Below are positions 36,306 through 47,929 of a stretch of DNA of 64,000 nucleotides, in pieces. This DNA is from Sipunculus nudus (lineage: Eukaryota; Annelida; Sipuncula; Golfingiida; Sipunculidae). The stretch is from contig CM049312.1 of NCBI GenBank assembly GCA_026874595.1, positions 48,055,429 to 48,119,428 on the forward strand. Reading direction: 5' to 3'. Made by a program: the position numbers and the translations under genes. The stretch's first letter is position 1, and each line of letters begins with the position of its first letter. The notes under the pieces were generated by a model, which had not been told where the DNA came from, ran no database searches, and saw only the letters and a program-made list of their open reading frames with translations.

Positions 36306-39300
36306 CTAATTATCTGTATACCTATAATTTATGAAATCTCTCCCATAACTAAACTCTCCCCATCTACTATGAAACTTAGTTACCAAGTTATTTTTTTGTG
36401 CCATCATAAATTCTATTCTGGCATATTTCCAGATTTCCTGGCATGCTTTATCAAAAGATAGACCTTCTTGACAATTTCTAGCTCTATTTATATATTGTTT
36501 CACCACAAACAAAATTAAATTCCCTACTACAGGTGCCATTGGAGCACCGTACATGACTGTAGAGATATTTATATCAATATTAATACCTTTTTGTTTACAC
36601 CACCTTTCAATATCTGACCATAGTGTTCTAACCTTATAGCAAGACCAAAACAAGTGTGTTAATTGTTCTTGCTCTCTTTTACAAAAAGTACATGAATCAG
36701 AATCTTTAATCTTCCATTTACATAACCAATAATTATTTACTAAACAATTATTAAGCAATTTATATTGAAACACTCTAGATTTTGTGTCCAAACATATTTT
36801 AAAGGGAAGCTTGTATACTTCCTTATAATCTACCTCTATGTCTGACATGCAACTTGCTATATTTGGAATATATGGCCCTTTTCTTAATATAGTACCAACA
36901 AAGCACTGACATATTACTTTTGAAGATGCACCAGATATGAGTATCTGCTCCCCATTATAAAAAGCAAACGAAAAGGGCTCTATAGAACTTAAATTTTGCG
37001 GTTTAAGATATTTAAACTTAGACACAAGGGCATACCATTTTAAAAAATGTATTCCTGAGATACCTTTTCCAATCCAAAATTCAAAAGACTTGATATTGCC
37101 CATGTAATCAAACAAATCTAATCCTGTGTTAATTCCTACATCAGAAAACTGTTTCCAATAGGTTAAAGCATTGTCAATTTTTAATAATTTATTATTCCAA
37201 ATAATTTGCTTTTCAACTGGAACATTTTCAAAATATTTCATTCGTAACATTATATAACTTTTTAAGACTTCTTTGTAAAAGCTTGGAATATTAAATAATT
37301 TTATATCTTTTATTTCTATATTACTGTTAAGCAACAACTCTACATCTGGACAGAGTGTCTGTAAAAAATGTCTAAACAACACCTTCCATGGTCTTTCTTC
37401 TACCTTTATGTATCTTTTAAGCCATGCTATTCTTGATGTATAAATTATTGATTCTATATGTGGAGCATTTAGACCACCATTTTCCACTTCTTGTACTAAT
37501 TTTACTCTCTTAATTCTCTCTCTACCTCCATTCCACATAAAACTGAAGAAGAGTTCATCAACTCTTTTACAAAAGTCTACTGGTACTGATGCATTAGAAA
37601 TATAATAATAAAACTTTGAAAAAAAGAATGATTTTGCTACTTGAATTTTTCCTAAAAGTGTCAGTCCTCTCTGGTTCCACATTTTCAATATATTTTGCAC
37701 TGAATTCAGCTTAGAGAAAAAATTTAAATCCTCGGATTCTTTTTTATCATATGAAATGTAAACTCCCAAAAATTTTATTGGATTATCAGGCCATCTTATT
37801 CCTAGTGGTTTCTGCTTATTATTTCTAAATTGACCTATCCACATACCTTCACATTTCTCATAATTAATTTTTAAACCACTAAAATTACCAAATTGTTTAA
37901 TGATCTCAAGGAAATATTTAGCTGAACTTTTGTCTTTTACAATTCCTACCGTATCATCTGCATACTGAAGTAACTTAAAATGATATCCTGAAACTTCTAA
38001 TCCTTTTATTTTTTCTGAACTCTTTATGTATTCTGCCATTACTTCAGCAGCTAAAACAAATAAATATGGGGACAAAGGGTCTCCTTGCCGAACCCCTCTT
38101 TTAACTTTAAAATATCCAGATGTAACTCCATTATTTATTGTACAGCTTTCAATATTATTATATAAAATGTGAATCCAATTGATAAATATGGATGGAAATT
38201 TATATTTCTCCAAAACTGATATCATAAAGTTCCATTCCAAGGAATCGAAAGCTTTTTCAAAATCTATACTGATTAATATCCCAGGTAAATTTTTCATTCT
38301 TGTATATTCTAAAAGGTCTGATAAAATTCTTATATTTTCCCCTATATATCTTCCCTGAATATATCCAGTTTGATTTGCATTAATAATTTCTGGCATGATC
38401 TTTTTTAATCTTAAAGCTAAAGTTTTTGATAAAATTTTGTAATCTACGTTTAACAAAGATATAGGCCTCCAATTTTTTAATAATGTTCTATCCTTTTTCT
38501 TGTCAATTAATGTTATTATTGCCTGTTTTTGAGAAGACGACAGTTCCCCTTTTTGAAATGATCTATTAAATGATGCTACCATAGTTGAGCCGAAAAGGGG
38601 CCAAAATTTTTGATAAAATTCTGCAGATATGCCATCATTACCTGGGCTTTTGTTTTTTGCAAATGTTTTTAGAGTTAAATAACATTCCTCTTCTGTAATT
38701 TCTTTACCTAAATATTCTGAATTTAATTTGGATAACATTGGCAACTTTATTTTATCCAAGTATTCATCCAACTCCTTCCGAGTGTTGTTTGCTTGTGAAC
38801 AATATAACTTCCGATAAAATTCCTTTTGCATTTCTAAAATTTCTTTTCCTTTGGTTACCATTTCTCCTGTAGGTGATACTAATTTTCTTATACATTTTTG
38901 TCCATTATTATACTTCTCTAAGTTGAGGAAATATTTAGAATTTTTTTCTCCATGTTCGAACCATCTAATTTTAGATCTAAGCATACAACCTTGTGTTTTA
39001 TAATTATCAATATCTGCCAGCTGATTCGTAACTGAAGTTATTTCATCTTGTAAAGCTTGACTATGGCATACTTTGGATGTGTCTAATTTTTCTTGTAATA
39101 CCTGTAGTTTTTGTTTAAGACTCTCTTCTTTTGTTTTTCTTTTTTTAGCTCTTTTTTTACAATATGATATACTAAACTGTCTTATCTTATATTTAAACAA
39201 TTCCCATTTAACCCTGTCATCTTTAATATTACTGTACTCTCTATCCCATACTTTTTTTTCTTTGTTCAGATTTTCCACAAATTCTTCTTCTTGTAATATA

Positions 39301-40085
39301 TCTCCATTTAATTTCCAATAGCCTTTACCCTTTTTTTCTTTATCTGATGGGTGTTCCAAATCCAAAATTACTGCGCAATGATCTGAATGAATGTATGGTT
39401 CAATATATGTATCTTTAACTGTATCTTGTAACGTTTGTGAAATCCACCAATAATCTAATCTAGAGCAAATATTACCATTCTTTTGTCTCCATGTATAACG
39501 TTTCTTTGACGGGTATTTGATTCTAAAAATATCAGTTAATGATAAATAATCTATTGTTTTTTTAAAGTTTTCTACTACTGTTTTCTTAATATCTTTTGTT
39601 CCTCCTTTTTTATCCAAAATCCCATCAAAAACTATATTAAAATCTCCTCCTACTAAGACATTGTCTGTATTTTCTATATGCTGGTGTATTAAGTTATAGA
39701 GTCTAATGTAAAATCTATTTTGTTCATTTGTCATATTTGGTGCATAAATGTTTATTAACTTATATTCTATTCCCTTTATTTTTAATCCAATTATCAGAAT
39801 CCTTCCATCTTGAGAACTGTGTACCTTAAACTCGTCTTCTATTTCTATATTCTTTTTAATGAAAATAGCACATCCTCTACTAGATGAGTTTGCATGACTA
39901 TAAAAAGCTTTCCCATTCCATTCATTATTCCACTGATTTTCTATTTCTGTAGTTCCATGTGTTTCCTGTAAGAACAGTATATCAGCCCCTTGCAATTTGG
40001 CCCATCTAAATACAGATCTTCTCTTTTTGGGGTTACCTAACCCCCTAACATTTAAGCTTATTAATCTGAATGACACAAATAACAC
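36306..40085 (-). CDS. LINE ORF2: endonuclease-reverse transcriptase
   Basis: An intact 1259-residue frame. The N-terminal EEP (apurinic-type) endonuclease nicks the target: ISLNVRGLGNPKK (9-21), FLQETHG with catalytic Glu41, INIYAPN (111-117), GGDFN (146-150) and SDH (234-236). A basic coiled-coil-like linker (about 300-360) follows. The reverse transcriptase has SPGNDGISAEF, WRPISLLN (539-546), IDFEKAFD with catalytic Asp608, RQGDPLSP and YADD (708-711, Asp710/711). Near the C-terminus is a zinc-knuckle CxxC-x8-H-x4-C (Cys1132, 1135, His1144, Cys1149), as in the RVT zinc-binding region of L1/Tx1-type elements. The length is normal for the clade and all catalytic residues are present, so the copy is young. 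It lies antisense to HEATR6. The assignment to L1/Tx1 rather than another endonuclease-bearing clade is by motif style only. Confidence 0.93.
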   Translation of the reverse strand: MLFVSFRLISLNVRGLGNPKKRRSVFRWAKLQGADILFLQETHGTTEIENQWNNEWNGKAFYSHANSSSRGCAIFIKKNIEIEDEFKVHSSQDGRILIIGLKIKGIEYKLINIYAPNMTNEQNRFYIRLYNLIHQHIENTDNVLVGGDFNIVFDGILDKKGGTKDIKKTVVENFKKTIDYLSLTDIFRIKYPSKKRYTWRQKNGNICSRLDYWWISQTLQDTVKDTYIEPYIHSDHCAVILDLEHPSDKEKKGKGYWKLNGDILQEEEFVENLNKEKKVWDREYSNIKDDRVKWELFKYKIRQFSISYCKKRAKKRKTKEESLKQKLQVLQEKLDTSKVCHSQALQDEITSVTNQLADIDNYKTQGCMLRSKIRWFEHGEKNSKYFLNLEKYNNGQKCIRKLVSPTGEMVTKGKEILEMQKEFYRKLYCSQANNTRKELDEYLDKIKLPMLSKLNSEYLGKEITEEECYLTLKTFAKNKSPGNDGISAEFYQKFWPLFGSTMVASFNRSFQKGELSSSQKQAIITLIDKKKDRTLLKNWRPISLLNVDYKILSKTLALRLKKIMPEIINANQTGYIQGRYIGENIRILSDLLEYTRMKNLPGILISIDFEKAFDSLEWNFMISVLEKYKFPSIFINWIHILYNNIESCTINNGVTSGYFKVKRGVRQGDPLSPYLFVLAAEVMAEYIKSSEKIKGLEVSGYHFKLLQYADDTVGIVKDKSSAKYFLEIIKQFGNFSGLKINYEKCEGMWIGQFRNNKQKPLGIRWPDNPIKFLGVYISYDKKESEDLNFFSKLNSVQNILKMWNQRGLTLLGKIQVAKSFFFSKFYYYISNASVPVDFCKRVDELFFSFMWNGGRERIKRVKLVQEVENGGLNAPHIESIIYTSRIAWLKRYIKVEERPWKVLFRHFLQTLCPDVELLLNSNIEIKDIKLFNIPSFYKEVLKSYIMLRMKYFENVPVEKQIIWNNKLLKIDNALTYWKQFSDVGINTGLDLFDYMGNIKSFEFWIGKGISGIHFLKWYALVSKFKYLKPQNLSSIEPFSFAFYNGEQILISGASSKVICQCFVGTILRKGPYIPNIASCMSDIEVDYKEVYKLPFKICLDTKSRVFQYKLLNNCLVNNYWLCKWKIKDSDSCTFCKREQEQLTHLFWSCYKVRTLWSDIERWCKQKGINIDINISTVMYGAPMAPVVGNLILFVVKQYINRARNCQEGLSFDKACQEIWKYARIEFMMAQKNNLVTKFHSRWGEFSYGRDFINYRYTDN

Positions 40086-41072
40086 AAATATTACTCTTTA
40101 ACCATAAATACTTTACTGGGAGATAAACAAGTGTTTTGAGTTTGTATATTAATAAATTTGTTTGCATGTGCAAATGGAAAAATAAACTAGTTAAAAAAGT
40201 AATCTTGTTGGTTTTAGTATCTTTGTAACATTTTAATCTAATGTTTTTTCTTAAATAAGCCCAACAAGTTGTAGCCTTTAGTTTACTTCCTTGTACTAAG
40301 CTTAGTAAGCTAAAGGTTACATGGATCATCTTGATCCATCCTAAACCTGAGGAAAACCTTATTCTCTCAGGTCTATTCATCGTCATGTCAGCAAAAGGAC
40401 TTCTGACAGGCTTGCCCCTTTCTTATATTTATTTTTTAACAACTAACCCAAATTTAATCTATATCTTAGTCAATATTTTCTTTCTTCTAGTATTCTGATT
40501 TTGTTTTAAATTATTATTTTTTTTTATAACTAATCTCGAATTTACAAATTAATGTATCTAGCTTTTCCTGGTGTATAAATATCTTAATTCTAATTCATAT
40601 ATAACCATTATTATTTGATTTCATTTGATTGACAGCTTTAGTATTACTTAGGTGACTGTTTTCACCTTAACAAAAATTAATATATCCATATATTTCAAGA
40701 TATTAATATGTATCAAAGTGCCTATTTCATTAAAAAAAAAAAAATTAACTTATTCAAAATAGGTAACTCTCTATGTGTTACACTTGATATTTTAGGAAAA
40801 AATAAGACTCATATCACCTCAGATGTCTTCCTATGATGCCAACATACCCAAAAACCTTAATAAATAATAATACAAACTAAAGTCTAAAAGATAAATAAAT
40901 AAATAAATATATAAAATAAAAGTTAAGTCTAGTAACTAAACATATATAATGCTTAATAATTATCAACATTGTTCTACCTCAGTGAACAACTTGCATGTTT
41001 AGTATTATCATTTACCTATATATTTCCACAATACATTGCCCCAATTCATATCAATCTTCTCTTAAACAATGT

Positions 41073-41115
<43 letters not shown>

Positions 41116-41981
41116 TAATCTGATGACTGGTCTAATTTTCTAAGTATGTATCCATAAATCTATATAAAGAGTAAACACTCCTACTTCCAATACATACAGT
41201 TATCACTCAACAAGTATGATCATTATAATTCAATCAATGTAATATATGCCTGTTAATATTTGATCAATAAAATTCCTCACTGACCCCATTAATATCAATG
41301 TCCTTTTGTGATTAAACAAAGTTATACGAAATTAATAAAAAGAAAATCCCTGATTCAATGTTTAAAATATTAAATTAGGACCCTTTGATATCTGTCAGGC
41401 CTAAACATACAGAAATAGTCCTTCATTTTAAGATGACTGGACAAAAACCAACATTGTTCTTTTCAACAAATTCCTCAAAATGTCTATATTTCTGACATTT
41501 TTCCTGAATGTATTTAAAAAATATGAGACAATATCTTGGTACAATAAGAATCACAATCTTTCTGTGAAACAATTATACTGAAAGACCTTTACTTATCACA
41601 GTTGCTGATTAGGGTTAAAGGTAAGGAAAATTACATGATATTCAGTATCATATATTGCTAAAATTCTTCCAACAGAGTTGACCAACATACATATTTAATA
41701 TTAGTAAAGTGACTAACCTCATATTTAAGAAACTGTTTGTATCTATAATATTTGTGCGTTATAACCCAGCTAATTTAAAAGAGGAAGGAAGATATTCTTA
41801 TTAAATCTAAATACATGTATCCCTCAGTAGCTTTGAATATTTGCACAAAAGTATTCATTTAATTTAGGTAAGCTAACTTGGAGCTCCCACCGACAAATTA
41901 CTAACACTGCTCTCTACAGTAAGTTCTCCTAAATTTCTATATTTATGACAATTTTTCTGAATGCATTTATATATATAAAAA

Positions 41982-42727
41982 AATAAGTGACCCATGGGTC
42001 ATGACATGTTGACAATAAGTCTTTGCCCAGGCAGCTAATCGAGATAATGTTAGTGGCATCATTCGTCATGATCATCAAATTTGATGACAATCCAGCCAGC
42101 CTTTCCCTTAGGAACCTGGCTATTTGTGTGGATCTTGCATTATTTTCAGGGTGCTAATACATACCCCAAAACTCTGATAATACAGGTTACAATGACCCAT
42201 TTTCAGGTTTCTGGGGAGAACTTATGAGGAACTCTCAGGGTGTAAAGTAAGAAGATTCTAGGTTCAATAGTAATGATTTGTGCTCTACTTTGGTATCAAT
42301 TTTCCAATTATTTTGGGAGGGGGGAGGGTGCTTCTTAGCCCCATAGCTCAGAGAATACGGATAACAGAGACCAAATTCCAAGTTTCCAAGTAAATTATTC
42401 TGGACCTCTCTGAATTTAAAGTAAGAAGATTCTAGGTCCATTTGTCATGATTTGTGTCTTGCTTTGGTATCAAATTTCAGTTGAGCTGGGGTCGCTTTTA
42501 AGCCCCATAGCTCAGAGAATATGGGTTACAGAGACCTGATTTCAGGTTTCCAAAGACATTTTTTACAAACCTCCCTGGATATCAAGTAAGATGATTTTAG
42601 AACAAACAGTTACATTTTGTGACTTGTTTACATACACTTTTTTTGTGCCTTGTTAACGGACAGATGGCTGGACGAAGAACAAAGAGTGATCGCTATAGCT
42701 CCAATGACTAAACAGTCATCTGAGCTA
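41982..42727 (-). mobile_element. Family B fragment on the minus strand
   Basis: Read on the minus strand it starts AGCTCAGATGACTGTTTAGTC at 42726, has the CGATCACTCTTTGTTCTTCG segment, B second-type core units (AGAATCTTCTTACTTT) and ends with the hairpin GACCCATGGGTC and ACTTATTT at 41982. It lies within the LINE 5' region. Confidence 0.65.
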
Positions 42728-43346
42728 AAAAAAAAATAGGTTAGAACGTAATAAAACAAGTATAACCATCATTCTATGATGAGAATATACTGAAAAACCT
42801 ATAAATATCACAATTGTTGATTAAGGTTCAGAACAAGGAAGAACTGCTTGTTATTCAGTATAATATACTCATAAAATACTCGTTAAACATACTTCCAACA
42901 ATATTCACAAAACATACACAATAATATTGATAAGTGACTAACCTGATATTCAATAGTGTCAGTATATTTAGTATTTGTGTAATATGGCTTTGCAAATTTA
43001 AGAAAAAATACTTTAATATCTCAGTATATACATCACATAATATCTCTGGATATTTGCACAAAAACATTAGGCGAAATGTCAACATTATTGACATTACATC
43101 AACAAATGTACCCTAATTTTACAGACTTTTACAGTACTCCCAAAATTTGTATATGCTTTTCACAAATATCGACAAGTAATTACCTGTCCCTTATCTTTTC
43201 ATTCTACTGCCTTGATGATTGTTAAACAATTCTTAATTTAATTTTTTTTATATAATGAATTTTACCATTATCTATAGACTGCATCAAACCCAACCTCTGC
43301 ATATTTATACTCATGGCTTGAAAATGTGTTTATTTTAAATTATAGT

Positions 43347-43387
<41 letters not shown>

Positions 43388-43862
43388 GATATTATTTACC
43401 TAACGTTCAATGCAACGATAATTCCTAAACATTTAACAAGGCATACCCATATAGCATATCTGTATTTGAAATTCAATGTTGATTATAACATCGTTAAGTA
43501 AAGTAAATCTATTGAAAAAAAAAAAAAAAAAAAAACAGGCATTTTCTTCTTAAATATATATATGACAATTTCTGTATATAAATAACTTACATCTGTTTCT
43601 GTAGTTCATCTCATCTATTGAACAGTCTATAGTATATAATTTTACTATCAAAAAAGTCTTTTAAACCTCCAACCCGGCGATCCGTCCTCTTGGTTGTCCT
43701 AATGTTTATTTACTATCCTTGACCTTGCTCTTCGTGCATCTACGGCAATGGTCGCTCATCTCCGTTTCTCAGCCCTGACACAGTGATTTCTTAGTATTCC
43801 TGAAGGTGGCGCTGGTGCTCTAGCCAACCGTAGTTGAGCGACTCAAATCCTTTTGCACAAGC

Positions 43863-43910
43863 GAATGAGTTGAATATTCGGGTTACGTAATCAGTATATT
43901 CAACTCATTC
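43863..43910. repeat. Perfect 15-bp inverted repeat at the LINE 5' end
   Basis: GAATGAGTTGAATAT (43863-43877) and ATATTCAACTCATTC (43896-43910) with an 18-base spacer, starting 5 bases inside the LINE 5' boundary. Confidence 0.9.
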
Positions 43911-44286
43911 AACCGTAAAACCAGGTACTTATGATCATTATTTAAATGTGTGAATTTTGTATATTCTGGATTCTCAACATCATTGTTTAGTGAAAACTGA
44001 ATAAACACCAGACATGGTGCGAATACTTTGTAATTGTATTTAAATATGAATATGATTATGTACTCCATTATAAAATTTCTTGCATAAAGAATGGGAATTC
44101 AGGTAAAAATGAAAGTATATGAATACCAGTGCAAATACTTTCAAAATGTATTCATGAATGCATTCATGAATATATTCTTTAATATTATTTTAATAATCAT
44201 TTCAGTTATATTTAATTTTAAAAAATCACATGATTCTCTTATTATTTTTAATAAAAATTATATTTGGGACAATATTTGTAATTTTT

Positions 44287-46941
44287 AGCTCAGCTGACTA
44301 TAAGTCATCTGAGCTATAGTCGTGGTCCATTGTCCGTCGTCCGTCCGTCTGTCCGTCCGTCCGTCCGTCCGTCCGTCCGTAGATGTGGCACGTTTTGAAA
44401 CCGTAAGACCTAGGAATCCAAAATTCGGCATAATGTTAGATGTCCCCAAGATCTCCTACCAAGCCAAAAACTGGGTCTTTATGACTTCGTTCCTTTGAGA
44501 AATTAAGGAAAAACCTCAATTTTTTATTAAAAACCTATTTTTACACTTCAGGACTGCCTAATATCAAAACCACTCATCTGTTTTTCCTCATATTTACCAT
44601 AATTATTCCTCTATATATTTCCTATGTACATGCCAGAAATTTTGTTTGTATTTTATAAATTTAAAAAGTTATGGGCCCGAACATAATGCATTGTGTAAAA
44701 AATCAGGAAAGATATTTGATCACTTAACACAAAATATGTTTAAGCTATAAACTTTTTTTCCAGTAATATAACTTTAATTAATCAAAATTAAATTGTATAC
44801 CCAAAATTAGATCAAAATCTTTTAAATTTTTTAAAATATTAACAAAAATAAAAAATTGGTACCTTAAATTTTGCCCAATTTTGACCATGGCACGTTTTTT
44901 TCCTGTAAGTACTGTGGATTTAAATTTCACAGCATGTTTTTTTTTAGCATTTTGTCTGTAAACACCAAAAATTTGAAACCAGTTGATCAAAAACTGTAGA
45001 TTTTATTCAAGTTTTCAAGCACCATGTAACATATTATTTACATGAAGCTAGTGTCATGCAGTTTGCAAGTGCTCAGCTCCCCAGCTTCAGCTCTTAGTTC
45101 CTAAAATTTGGCATACAATTAGATGTCTCAAAAAAATCCCCTACCATGCCAAGAATTTGGTCACTAGGACTTAATACCTTCGAGATATTAATGAAAAACT
45201 TCATTTTTCCATTAAAAACCCATTGTTACACTTCAAGACTGCCTAATATCAAAACCACTGATCTGCCTTTAATCATATATAATATACATATTTTTCTATA
45301 TATTCTCTATGCACATGCCAGGAATGATGTCAGTATTGCTTAATTGTTTTAGGTTATGGGCCCAAACATAATGCACTTTGTAAAAAATTAAGAAATATAT
45401 TTACTCCCTTAACAAGAGGATTGCTGAAGCTAGAGATTTTTTGTCAGGGATGTAACATTATTTAATCAAGATTCAATTGAATACCCAAATTAGTTCTGAA
45501 TTTTTCAAATTTTATAAGTTATTAGTATAAATATAAAATTAGTACCTTAAATTTTACCCAACTTTGACCATGGCATGTTTGTTTCCTGTGAGTACTGTTG
45601 ATATAATTTTCATATCATGCACACATAAAGATTTCAGCTTTTCAGTTTGAAAAGCTGAAAGAAATTGGCCAAAAATTGTAGCTTTTATTAATGTTTTTAT
45701 GAGACCATGTCAGACCTTGGCTCCCTGTAGCACCTCTTGAGTCACCTGTATGTTGACCTTGTTGAACTTTCAGCAAATTATGCATGCTTGAGGCGAGGCA
45801 TAAACTGAGGTGTCCAGGCAGCTTATTATATAATGGCCAGCCACAGTTGATCCAGGTGTCCAACCAAACTCATCTAGTAGTTTTAACCAACAACATAACA
45901 ATAAACAAAAAATTAATAAATTTTTATTGGTTTTTAATAACAAATTAAAGAAAAATAGAAAAGGAATTTGATAGTTGATAATAACAGGAAATTAACTTGC
46001 AGTTACCGATGATATAAGAATCTTGTATCGATGGATAGAATGTCACATATTCCAAATATCACCATGCAGTCACCTATGGTATTTTTCAGTTCAATTTTAA
46101 TGATAAAAAAGTTAATCATATTATTCATTACTAATCATTAGGGATCATATGAAGGAAATAAATTATAGACAAAGATGCAGTTGATAATATTAATCTAGAT
46201 TCCTACTGTGTCTAGTGTGTACATTGATGTGAAATTAGTCCAAAATGAATATATTACATTTTTTTTTTTTTTTAATATAAATAAAAGCCGTAAAACCAGG
46301 TACTTATGATCATTATTTAAATGTGTGAATTTTGTATATTCTGGATTCTCAACATCATTGTTTGGTGAAAACTGAATAAATACCAGACATGGTGCGAATA
46401 CTTTGCAATTGTATTTAAACACGAATATGAATATGTACTCCATTATGAAATTTCTTTCATAAGAATGGGAATTCAGGTAAAAATGAAAGTATATGAATAC
46501 CAGTGCAAATATTTTCCAAATGTATTAATGAATGTATTCATGAATATATTCTTTAATATTATTTTAATAATCATTTCAGTTATATTTTATTTGAAAAAAT
46601 CATACTATTCTCTTATTATTTTTAATAAAAATTATTTAGGACAATATTTGTAATTTTTTTAATAAATAGTTAAACTCTTATATTATATGTTCTGCTTATA
46701 AGTTATATGGCCAAGTCAAAATCTGTGTGACAATCCCACTCCATTTGTTAATGAAATAAATGAAATTAATCCTCTTTCCTGTCTCCAAAGGTACTATCAA
46801 AATCATACATAAGCTAAACCACAGCAACTCATAATACAGCTTATTTTTATTACCATATAAAACCAGCATGTGCCTCATTTCTAAATCATATTTTTTTATC
46901 ATATATATCAGCTGAGCGCCGTGACCCATAGGTCCCTTGTT
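44287..46941 (+). mobile_element. Family B copy B2, complete, inserted in B1
   Basis: About 2.65 kb. The 5' foldback is at 44287 with a long (GTCC)n run (44339-44381). The 3' end is TCAGCTGAGC, hairpin GACCCATAGGTC, CTTGTT at 46941. It lies in a T-run of B1: B1 reads GACAATATTTGTAATTTTT before it and AATTAATAGTTAAACCC after it, while B2 itself reads straight through that site at 46638-46670. No duplication beyond T residues. Confidence 0.85.
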
Positions 46942-47282
46942 TTTTAATTAATAGTTAAACCCTTATATTATATATTCTGCTTATAAGTTATATGGCCAAG
47001 TCAAAATCTGTGTGACAATAGTACTCCATTTGTTAATAAAATAAATGAAATCAATCCTCTTCCCTGTCTCCAACGGTACTATCAAAATCATACATAAGCT
47101 AAACAACAACAACTCATAATACAGCTTATATTTATTACCACACAAAACCAGCATGTGCCTCATTTCTAAATAATATCTTTTTTATCATATATAACAGCTG
47201 AGCGTCGTGACCCATAGGTCCCTTGTTTTTATCTGTAAGCATTTTTGGATTAAATTTTGTATCCTGTATGTTTATGCAAAGG

Positions 47283-47512
47283 TGTTGTGATCATGGGCGA
47301 TTTCAATATTGACATTTCTAATATAATATATAAACCAAATTGACACAATTATGTCAACTCTTAAAATGACAACAACTAGTCAGAGAACCAACCAATGACC
47401 ATGGAAATACCATAGATCTTGTCTTTACTGTTTAAATGCTTCAGTTTCAACATTAGAAAACACATGGTCAGATCACAAGATATTATTAGCAACAATCTTC
47501 AATTCTTCAATT
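47283..47512 (+). pseudogene. Endonuclease (EEP-type) remnant inside outer family B
   Basis: VVIMGDFNIDIS is encoded at 47283-47318 and, in another frame, VSTLENTWSDHKILLATI around 47441-47494. GDFN and SDH are the Asp-Asn and Asp-His motifs of EEP nucleases as found in non-LTR elements and Helentrons. Several stops and frame changes make it non-functional. It is the most complete of three related remnants in the window. Confidence 0.65.
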
Positions 47513-47929
47513 CTGATCAAACATGGCAACTTCTCATAGCTTAATCTACCATTTCTTCTCTATAGATACTTTTTGAGACATTCTGTTTTCTCTCCAATTC
47601 ATCATTAACTGCTTCCCAAAACATATCAGTTTTCTACTTTTCCATAATTATTTTGAATTATTAAATGTGTATTTTTATACTTGCAAATCTCCACTTCCTT
47701 CCTCTGTAATTTACAACATCTGGTCATTCCCAATGCAATATTTTAGACACATATTCTTGTACATATTTGAAATACTGATACTTCTGTATTACTATTCCGC
47801 TCAACTACATAATTAATACCAAATAATTACATCTGTCAAAATGAAATCTTACAGACCCACATACAACAATGGTTATGCAATTATATCTGTCACATTCAGC
47901 TGAGTGCTGTGACCCATGGGTCCCTTGTT

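Larger units (their letters stand above)
36028..43915 (-). mobile_element. Nearly full-length L1/Tx1-type LINE (about 7.9 kb)
   Basis: Non-LTR retrotransposon on the minus strand. Its poly(A) tail is the plus-strand T-run at 36028-36087 and its 5' end is at 43915. A 13-bp duplication TAAAACCAGGTAC flanks it at 36015-36027 and 43916-43928. The empty site occurs in the paralogue B2 near 46292-46304. It carries ORF2 (36306-40085). The 3.8 kb upstream (40086-43915) has no detectable ORF1 frame; it holds diverged repeats, A-runs and a minus-strand B fragment, so ORF1 is either absent or decayed. The last bases before the duplication contain a perfect 15-bp inverted repeat (43863-43877 and 43896-43910). 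Confidence 0.85.
40086..43915 (-). other. LINE 5' region without clear ORF1
   Basis: AT-rich, with long A-runs (41068-41109, 43347-43385, 43516-43535). Two diverged copies of a several-hundred-base segment are seen: 41560-41850 and 42750-43070 share GACTAACCT-ATATT and TTCTTCCAACA/ACTTCCAACA neighbourhoods. The segment 43660-43915 is GC-richer and probably the promoter-proximal end. A 113-residue frame at 40045-40386 overlaps the ORF2 start and matches nothing known to me. Confidence 0.5.
34044..47226 (+). mobile_element. Family B copy B1, split by a LINE and by a B self-insertion
   Basis: 5' foldback at 34044 with (GTCC)n. Interior at 34044-36027 and 43916-44286, 3' part at 46942-47226 (CAGCTGAGCGTC, hairpin GACCCATAGGTC, CTTGTT). 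The two interruptions are the LINE 36028-43915 and copy B2 44287-46941. B2 is a close paralogue that shows both uninterrupted sites. Confidence 0.8.
30416..47929 (+). mobile_element. Outer family B element of a nested 17.5-kb cluster
   Basis: B 5' foldback at 30416 and B 3' end (TCAGCTGAGT, hairpin GACCCATGGGTC, CTTGTT) at 47929. B-type interior is exposed at 30416-30778, 32947-34043 and 47227-47929; the rest is later insertions. Joining the first piece to the other two is an inference because it has the second core type. The join 34043/47227 is well supported: both sides are T-runs, and the flanks follow each other in the complete B copy at 19795. Confidence 0.6.

Noticed and set aside
39073-39321. 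82-residue plus-strand frame
   Set aside because: Antisense shadow of the LINE ORF2, low-complexity and without a homologue.
40045-40386. 113-residue minus-strand frame upstream of ORF2, considered as LINE ORF1
   Set aside because: Too short, overlaps the ORF2 start, and shows no zinc knuckle, RRM or coiled-coil pattern expected of ORF1.
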